In this document: positions 33,722 through 41,284 of the stretch, one piece after another
Numbering within the stretch: the first letter of the stretch is position 1
How the letters are laid out: every line of letters starts with the position of its first letter
DNA from: Ichthyophthirius multifiliis
Taxonomy: Eukaryota > Ciliophora > Oligohymenophorea > Hymenostomatida
DNA length: 41,284 nt
Direction: 5' to 3'
Assembly (NCBI RefSeq): GCF_000220395.1
Contig: NW_004085880.1
Span: 1 to 41,284 of the forward strand
The notes under the pieces: model-generated
The model's input: the letters and a program-made list of their open reading frames with translations, nothing else
Databases searched by the model: none
What the model was told of the DNA's origin: nothing
Translations under genes and position numbers: made by a program

Positions 33722-33748
<27 letters not shown>
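33722..33748. repeat. (AT)n microsatellite
   Basis: About 13 AT dinucleotides in the spacer upstream of the kelch-MORC start. Confidence 0.85.
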
Positions 33749-33752
<4 letters not shown>

Positions 33753-34634
33753 TATCTAAATTCGTATATTTTATTAATAAAATTTTATTAGATAAAGAAC
33801 AAAGTTAATGTTCTTTAATTACATATTTTCTTATTTTTAATATATAATTTTCTTTAAAAATCTTCATCGGCTAATTATATATATATATTTTTATTTTTAT
33901 ATATATATTTATTATATTTTTTTCCTATTTTAAATATTAAAATTAATATTTTATTAAAGCAAACTAAATAATAAAATTAAAAATTCATTAACTTTTTTTT
34001 TACAATACATTTTCTTTTATTGTTAAAAGCTAATATAAAAAAAATTTATATTGAAATAAAATAACAAATTTTTTTACATTATATATTTTTATTTGAATAA
34101 AATTATTATTTATTTTGAATTTTCATTATAATAATCTAAAATTTTAAATATATTCAAATTTTTTGTTTAATTAATTTTTCATTTTTCTATTAGTTTATAT
34201 AATTTATTATATTCATTTTGTTTTATTTATAACTTAAATAATATTTATAAAATATTAAGTTATTGTAATTTCTTATTTATTAATAAATAAATATTATTAT
34301 TCTCTTCTTTATTCAAACTAAAAAAATTAATCTATAATTATATCACTTTTAATTGTTTTTTCTCATAAAATACAGACCATTTCAACTTTTACTTTTTTAA
34401 TATTTTTTTCAATTATAATTAACAAAAATATAATAAAAAATGTATTATGTCCTATTTTATTTTTAATTGAGTTTTATAAAAGAAAAATTATAAAAATAAT
34501 AAAAAAAAAAAAATGCTAAAAACTAAAATAATATAATATCTTTATTCATTTTTAAATTTAAGATAATAAATAAATTAATTATTAGATTTTATATTAGTTT
34601 ATTATATATTTTAATTTACTTTTTCAACTAAATA

Positions 34635-34754
34635 TCATGTTTTGTTTTTTAATTTCTCTTTTAATGTCATTTTTAATAGTTTCTCATGTTTTAAAAACTC
34701 ATTGATTTTTTTTAAAGAATTATAATATATCCGCCTGGAAAACACTTTATACAT
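34635..34754 (-). CDS. Possible 39-residue ORF
   Basis: ATG at 34754 opens a frame ending at TGA 34635 whose product is basic with mixed residues (MYKVFSRRIYYNSL at the start, then KHEKLLKMTLKEKL). It stands out from the surrounding K/I/N/F noise and lies in the only G/C-containing patch of this spacer (CCAGGCGG). The second frame also looks plausible there (KCFPGGY), so it could instead be a terminal exon of another gene or chance. No family recognised. Confidence 0.25.
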   Translation of the reverse strand: MYKVFSRRIYYNSLKKINEFLKHEKLLKMTLKEKLKNKT

Positions 34755-35186
34755 ATATATGAGTTTAATTAATAAAACTTTTTTGTTTAATATATATTTT
34801 TAAGCTTCTTTCAAGAAATAAAAAAAATTTATTATATTATTTTTTTAAAAAATATTTTTCTATTATCCAAGATATACTTATTTTTATTTAATTTTTAGAT
34901 ATTTTAAGTTAATAAATATTTATGAGTTTTTTTTTTATTATATTTTTTAGAATTAAAAATATTTATTTTATAAAAGTTAAACATTAAATGAATATATTAA
35001 AAAAAAAATTAATTTTTTTATAGATTAAATATTTTTTATTAAATATATTTAAATAAAATTAAAAAAGTTTTTATTTATCCATAATCTTTTCTTTTTTTTA
35101 TTTATTATATAAATCTTAAAGTAAATTAAAATTTTTTTCTTTAATGTTAATAAAATTAATATAAAAATAAAATATTTATTTAGTTT

Positions 35187-38100
35187 TCATTTATTTTAAT
35201 CTCTCGATTTATTTTAATCTCTAGATTTGTTTTAATCTCTAGATTTATTTTAATCTCTACATTTATTATTTTTATAGAAATTCTCGTATTTATCATGCAA
35301 ACCTTTTTTAATCTGTGAATACGATCTACTATTAAAAGAGTTATTATTACTTTTATTTTATTAAACTAAATATTCTTCCCATTATTATTAACAGGAACAA
35401 TTATATTTAAAACAATGGCATTCGTTTTCATAAAATAGTCTAGTTTGAGGGTAAATTTAATCATTTTATTCAGAAATAATACTATACAATTTTTATTTTT
35501 CCTTAATTTCAGTATAATTTAAATTTTTTTTTTAGGTAATTCATAAAAAGTCAAATCAAGTTTCGAATAACTAACAGATTTATTTTGTTTATGTTAATAT
35601 TTACTTTTTTATGTTATATTTTTATATTTTCAAACTTATTAGATTATTTAGAATTAAAAGAAGAATTATTAGAAGAATGTAAATTACTTACCTAAGGAGT
35701 TAGGAAATAAGGTTTTTAAAATTAAGCCTTTTTAAATTTTTAATAATCCAAGGCTGAATGTTCTTAATTTAGTAAATTATTATCTCTCTCTATCGATGGA
35801 TTTATTAAAATATCATCTTTTTATTATTAATTATTATTTGCATTTTCTCTTTTCTTAATGTTTTATTCTAGGAAATCTTTTAATTATTAATCATTATTAT
35901 TATTTTATTGTTCTTCTTATTGTTTGAGATTTAAATATTTATTATTTTCGCTTTATTGAAAGTCTAAATTATAATTAAAATCACTATTGTTTTATTTTTC
36001 TTATTATTATAAATTTTTAGTATTTTTTGTTGTTTTCTTTTAGTTTTATTATGTTATGTTTTATTCGATTTCTTCTATTTCATTATAATTTTAATTAAAT
36101 GGATTCGTTTAAGAGATTCTTTACTCTACTTAATTTTTATTTTCATCTTTTTCTTAATTGTTAAAACACTTTTGCACTTAAAATAAACCACGTTTGGTTT
36201 TACATACTGTCTTATCAAATATATCATAAGACTTTCTTGAACTTTTGTTAATCTCCGTTTTACTTTTTTAAATTTTTGTGTCTAAGGAAGGATTAGAATT
36301 CAAAGAAACTTTCAAAGTTTGTTGTTTTTCATTTTTATTTTCTTATTTATTTAATTTTTATTCCTAAAAATCTTATTCTTTATTATCTTTTTATAATACT
36401 ATTAACTCATTTTTTTTATTTATGGAATCTTATTTTTATACTCGACTTTATTTATTCTTTGCTTCCCCTCTCTATGAAAATTATTATTACTAATCCTTTG
36501 AATTTATTAGATTTTATGAATAACTTGAAATTGATTTAATTTTAGGTTGAGTTTAGCTTGCTTATAATTAGGGTGTTCCATTAAATTTTTATAATAAAAT
36601 AGTCTGCTTTTAATTTTTAGAATCAATTTAATCTATTTGTTTTTTTCGCTTTCATTTCTATTATTCTCATTAATTTATTTATTTAAAACAAGTTCTAAAT
36701 TTTAATTTTTTTAATAGGTTTATTATTATATCTATTTTTTTAAACCTATTTATTTATTTTTTCATTTTTATCTTAATTTTATTCTTTGTTTTTTATTTGT
36801 TTTTCTTTATTATTATTTTTTATTTCATTTTATATTTATCTTAACCTATTTTTTTATAAAGAATTATTACTTTTTTTCTATTCATTTTAAAGCTAAAATT
36901 AGATTTCAGATTATTTATTTTGTATATTATAATCTTCTTCGGGATGATTTAAATCTTATGAATCATTTTTGTATTAAATTATGTCTTTAGTTTTAGGGTT
37001 TTCTATTTTATTTATTTCTTAATATTATTTCATTTAATTTATATCTTCTTATTTAATTTTATCTTTACTCTAATTTTTTCGCTTTAAGCTATTTTAATTA
37101 TTATTTTCATTTTTTTCTAACTATTATTATGCTTAATATTAATTATTTCGTACTTATTTTTAGGAATTTATTTTCTAAAATTCTAACTTTGCTTTGTTTT
37201 CTTAAGCTTATTATTATATTTTCGATTCTTATGTCATTTTATTAGGGTTAATTTCTTATATTTATTAAACTATTTTATTATTTTATTATTAATTATTATC
37301 ATTTAAACTATCAGAATCTATAAAATATTTGTCTTCATTTTTTTATTAATTGTCCTAAATTTCTTTTTATTATAAATCAATTTCTTTTTATACTTGGAAT
37401 TCATCTTAAAATTAAATTTTGTTGGTTAATTTTTTCTTTTTTGTATTATTTAAATTTTCAGATCCTAAATTTTATTAAGGTTCTAGCTTTTAATTACATT
37501 CTATTTAACTTTTTTAATCTTAATTTTATTCTTATTCGGTATGTTATTATTCTTAATTTTATATGTTTTAGAAACTATATTATTATTAATTATTTTAATC
37601 ATATTAATGAGTATAACTATTCTAACCATTTGAATTATTTTGTTTATTTTATTAATACTTATTTTCTGTTTTAGAATTATATACACTATAATTAAATAAG
37701 TATTATTCATTTAATTATTCTTCTAATTTATCTATACTCATTGGACTTTCCTATTATTTTGTTTTCTTTGAAACATTATCATTATTTTTTTATCGACTTT
37801 TTATTTTATTATTTTATATTTAACTATCGATTTAAATTTATTTTTATTAGGTTTATTAATTTAAAAGAACTTCATTACTTTAACTTATTTATTTTTATTA
37901 TAAATTTTCTTATTTTTATTATAAATTTTATTCATCATTTTAAGTATCTATTTAATCATTATTTAATGTTTATTGATCTAAATTTTAAGTTTTTTACCTC
38001 CTTTAATAACTATAGCATTTGGATCAAAAAAGTTGTTTTATTTTATATTTTTCAATCTAGAATAAATACTAAAAATTTTTTATTTATTTGAATTTAAATT

Positions 38101-41100
38101 TTTTATGTTATCATTATTTCCTTCAGTTAAAGATTATTTTCTATTTAGAATAGTATCAAATTATCTATTAGATTTACTCTATTCATTTTAATCAAATTTT
38201 AATTTTTTTATTCATTTTATTTTGTTTATTCTATTTTTTCCAATGTATCTTTATTATTTTTTAATACTTATGGGCTTTATTTTTATAAAATTGATTAAGA
38301 TTTTTATTTTTATATATTTTTTTATTTTTTTATTATGTTTTCTGTTTCTTTATTTATTTATTATTTACTAGAGTTATTATTATTTATACTTTCCTTTAAA
38401 TTACTAGATATAATATTTTATTTTTCTATTTAATTTATTACTTTATTTTACGTGTTTAGAATTTCATTTTTTTAATTATTAATTTTGCTATTTTCATTAC
38501 TATTTTTTATATTACTAACTTTATCTTTAATAATTTATTAATTATTTAATAATATTTCTTATTTATTTTTTAAATTTTGTTATGAAAAATCCTCTTATTT
38601 ATTATTTAAATTTTGTTATGAATATTATTCATTTTATTGATTTTTATTGTTTTAAATTTCATTTTAATGACTTTTATTGTTTTAAATTTGATTTTAATGA
38701 TTTTTATTATTTTAAATTTCATTTTAATTAATATTTTTAATTTAATCTTAACTTTTGATATCTTTTTTCGAACTATAAAATGAAATTTTTGGCTTTTTAT
38801 ATTATTAAATTTTATTAGTTTAAACTTATTTTTATATATTTTAATTTTGTAATTAAGTTTTTATTTTTTCTCCTTATTAAAATTCAATATCGCAAAAAAT
38901 TTCTTAACTTTAATTTTTATTAGCTTTTTGTTTTTACAAATCTTCTAGAATTTCTTGATTAAATTAGTCATTATTTTACTATTAAGAAAAAATATAATCA
39001 TTTTTTTTAAAGAATCTTAATTAACTTTTTAATATTATTTTTATGATTATTAGTTATTATTATTTATTTATTATTGTTAATTTTGTTAAACTTAGTCTAA
39101 TGATTAACTGCTTTTATTTTCAATCTATTTATAAAATTATTATATATGTTTTTATTTTTTTTATTTTTTTTCACAGGTTTTTCTTATTAAATTAGATTCT
39201 ATTTTTAAATAATTTATTCTTATTTATTTTAATCATTAAATAACTAATTATTATCAATAAATTATTTACCTAAAGTTTCTTAATTTTTATTCAAAGGTTA
39301 ATTTTATAGAAATTAATTATTTTATTTTATATTATTATTTGGATCATTTCTTTATTATATAGTAGGATCTTTAACTGTTTATTCATTTTATTATTTAATT
39401 TAACTTTTTTTTAAATTATCTTATAAAATATCATTTAAGCTTTCTTATATATTTTAAATTTAAGAATTAGAAGAAGAAAAATTATTTTGTAATTAAATTT
39501 ATTAATTATTTTTTTAAGAATTATTCATTTGATACTAATTATTTTTATCTTTTGGTATTTATTCATTTAATTATTTAAGTTAACTTTTTTTATTTTATCT
39601 TCTTAAATTTCATTTAGGCCTTCTTATATATTTTAAATTTAAGAATTAGAAGAAGAAAAGTTATTTTATAATTAAATTTATTAATTATTTTTTTAAGAAT
39701 TATTCATTTGAAATTAATTATTTTATTTTATATTATTATTTGGATCATTTCTTTATTATTTAAGTTAACTTTTTTTTATATTATCTTATTAAATATCATT
39801 TAAGCCTTCTTATATATTTTAAATTTAAGAATTAGAAGAAGAAAAGTTATTTTATAATTAAATTTATTAATTATTTTTTTAAGAATTATTCATTTGAAAT
39901 TAATTATTTTTATCTTTTGATAACTATTCATTTTATTATTTAAGTTAATTTTTTTTATATTATCTTATTAAATTTCATTTAAGCCTTCTTATATATTTTA
40001 AATTTAAGAATTAGAAGAAGAAAAGTTATTTTATAATTAAACTTATTTATTATTTTATTAAGAACTATTCATTTGAAATTAATTATTTTATTTTATATTA
40101 TTATTTGGATCATTTATTTATTATATAGTAGGATATTTTACTTTTTATTCATTTTATTATTTAAATTAGCATTTTTTAATATTTTCTTCTTAAATGTCAT
40201 CTTAGCTTTTTTATGTATTTTAATTTTAGAAATTGGAAGAAGAAAAGTTATTTTGTAATTAAATTTATTAATTATTTTTTTAAGAATTATTCATTTGAAA
40301 TTAATTATTTTTATCTTTTGGTAACTATTCATTTTATTATTTAAGTTAACTTTTTTTTATATTACCTTATTAAATATCATTTAAGCCTTCTTATGTTTTT
40401 TAAATTTAAGAATTATTTATTTGAAATTAATTATTTTATTTTATATTACTATTTGGGTCATTTCTTTATTATATAGTAGGATAATTTACTTATTATTCAT
40501 TTTATTATTTTAGTTAATTTTTTTTTATATTATCTTCTGAAATTTCATCTTAGCTTTCTTATGTATATTAAATTTATGATTTTTAAGAAGAAAAGTAATT
40601 TAATAATTAAATTTATTTATTATTTTATTAAGAATCATTTTTTTAAAATTAGTACTAATTATTATTTGAGATTTAATTAATCAATATTTAATTATTATAA
40701 TTATCATTTATATTATTTTCTTATTACTAAACATATAAAATTTTTTCTTTACTATTTAAATTTTGTAATTAATTAGATTAATTCAAATTTTAATTAATAT
40801 TTTGGATTTTAGATATTTTAGAATTATCATCATCTTGAAAAAATAAACTATTATTTTCTTAGTCAGTGTTTGTATTTTCTTCAATTATAGTTTCTTTATT
40901 TTAATAAAATTAATTTTAATTATTTTTTAATAAAATAGCTTATTTTTTTTTTTTTAATTAATTTATTAAATTTAGATTATTTATTTATTTTTTTAGTTTT
41001 ATATTTATTTTTATTAATTAGTATCATAAAAAAAATCATTATTATTAATATTATCTATATTATTAATATTATCAAAATTTATTTAATTTTAAATTTTAAT

Positions 41101-41160
41101 GTTTTAATCATTATAATTATTTTTACAATTATCATTATCTTTATAATTATAAGTATTTTA

Positions 41161-41192
<32 letters not shown>

Positions 41193-41284
41193 CATTATCA
41201 TTATCATTATCATTATCATTATCATTATCATTATCATTATCATTATCATTATCATTATCATTATCATTATCATTATCTATTATC
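35187..41284 (-). CDS. Giant Q/N-rich repeat protein, 5' end outside the window
   Basis: With TAA/TAG as Gln the minus strand is coding from the window edge to TGA at 35187, about 2,000 residues, overwhelmingly Q, N, K, S and D. Landmarks from N- to C-terminus: an Asp-Asn dipeptide tract (41277-41164), ENTNTDQENN (about 40860), a tandem array of roughly 60-residue repeats (40640-39300; NNFSSSNSQIQNIQESLND recurs), a 10-residue repeat (38730-38641), a stretch SIYSRLKNIKQNNFFDPNA near 38050, FDKTVCKTKRG near 36210, a Cys cluster ECHCFKYNCSC near 35400, and a terminal RDQNKS repeat. Frame is lost by one base at several A/T homopolymers (listed in findings). No catalytic domain recognised. Such proteins are prion-like or scaffold-like in composition; function is unknown. 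Confidence 0.65.
35189..35260 (-). repeat. Four 18-bp tandem repeats encoding RDQNKS
   Basis: Four copies of an 18-bp unit (plus-strand form ATTTATTTTAATCTCTNG) that translate on the minus strand to RDQNKS repeated up to the TGA. Copies differ at one to three positions, and most changes are silent or in the last codon. Confidence 0.85.
38641..38730 (-). repeat. Three 30-bp tandem repeats encoding a 10-residue unit
   Basis: Three adjacent 30-bp copies encode HQNEIQNNKN-like decapeptides within the giant Q/N-rich gene. Copies differ by two or three bases. A looser repeat (SQQNLNNKQE) lies just downstream on the plus coordinate at 38560-38620. Confidence 0.8.
39300..40640 (-). repeat. Tandem array of about 180-bp coding repeats
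   Basis: Seven or so copies of a unit of about 180 bp, marked on the plus strand by TAAGAATTAGAAGAAGAAAA at 39461, 39640, 39826 and 40005, then degenerate copies to about 40590. Observed spacings of 179 and 186 bases bracket 60 codons. The minus strand reads NNFSSSNSQIQNIQESLND in the clearest copies. Divergence rises toward higher coordinates, where part-units are missing. Confidence 0.85.
41164..41277 (-). repeat. (ATTATC)n hexanucleotide repeat, Asp-Asn tract
   Basis: Nineteen perfect copies of ATTATC, continuing to the window edge. In the frame of the giant Q/N-rich gene the minus strand reads GAT AAT, an alternating Asp-Asn tract of at least 38 residues; the flanking frame (NNQNTYNYKDNDNC) supports this reading over alternating Ile-Met. 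Confidence 0.9.

Larger units (their letters stand above)
33134..35186. other. Two-kilobase A/T-rich spacer
   Basis: Holds an (AT)n run at 33722-33748 and many homopolymers. It separates the start of kelch-MORC from the stop of the giant Q/N-rich gene, both on the minus strand. The only coding-like island is a 39-codon minus-strand ORF at 34635-34754, listed separately. No RNA gene recognised. Confidence 0.6.

Noticed and set aside
37441-38091. Hydrophobic F/Y/I/L-rich plus-strand frames suggesting membrane proteins
   Set aside because: They are complements of Q/N/K-rich minus-strand coding DNA and have no conserved features.
41079-41273. An Ile-Met repeat protein on the minus strand in the standard code
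   Set aside because: It is the wrong frame of the hexanucleotide repeat; the flanking frame of the Q/N-rich gene reads Asp-Asn.
1-41284. CRISPR arrays, insertion sequences, tRNA or rRNA genes, and viral genes
   Set aside because: No spacer-repeat pattern, terminal inverted repeats, cloverleaf or conserved RNA core was found on reading both strands; all tandem repeats are microsatellites or coding repeats.

Overview
The window is nuclear DNA of a ciliate that reads TAA and TAG as glutamine and stops only at TGA. Nearly every gene recognised here (ferrochelatase, casein kinase 1, an EngB GTPase, an IBA57-like protein, a MORN protein, a kelch-MORC protein) is interrupted by TAA/TAG codons exactly where Gln is expected, and each ends at TGA. 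Base composition is extremely AT-rich, introns are mostly 40-70 nt with GTA...AG ends, and intergenic DNA is almost pure A/T. Among ciliates with this code, this fits an AT-extreme hymenostome macronuclear genome such as Ichthyophthirius better than Tetrahymena. That genus assignment is an inference.

Layout, left to right. 2-79 (+) is the 3' tip of a gene cut by the window edge. 796-1888 (-) is an EngB/GTPBP8-type GTPase with a microsatellite-filled intron. 2684-3934 (-) is a coiled-coil protein. 4357-5100 (-) holds well-phased exons of an unrecognised protein that may belong to the Q/N-rich gene at 5646-8769 (-). 9117-10178 (+) is ferrochelatase. 10626-12738 (+) is an eight-exon protein with an IFT25/F5-8-like beta-sandwich and a long Q-rich coiled coil. 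13779-15524 (+) is a CK1-type kinase. 15751 to about 19400 (-) is a PHD-knuckle-ePHD chromatin reader with an extra C-terminal PHD finger. 19982-20870 (-) is a PARL-like rhomboid. 21384-23061 (+) is an IBA57-like mitochondrial Fe-S protein. 23246-25158 (+) is a coiled-coil/ankyrin protein. 26436-26848 (+) is a small protein. 27458-29182 (-) is a nine-repeat MORN protein. 29741-33133 (-) is a kelch-MORC fusion of 1025 codons. 35187 to beyond 41284 (-) is a giant Q/N-rich protein built largely from tandem repeats.

The genes do not form a pathway or operon; ciliate genes are transcribed singly. Four (EngB/GTPBP8, ferrochelatase, rhomboid, IBA57-like) are expected in mitochondria, and two (PZP-PHD reader, kelch-MORC) are chromatin proteins. 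I found no tRNA, rRNA, CRISPR array, transposon, telomere repeat or viral gene. Several otherwise clear genes need a one-base correction at an A/T homopolymer to keep frame, which points to base-calling errors, so exon models should be checked against reads or RNA.
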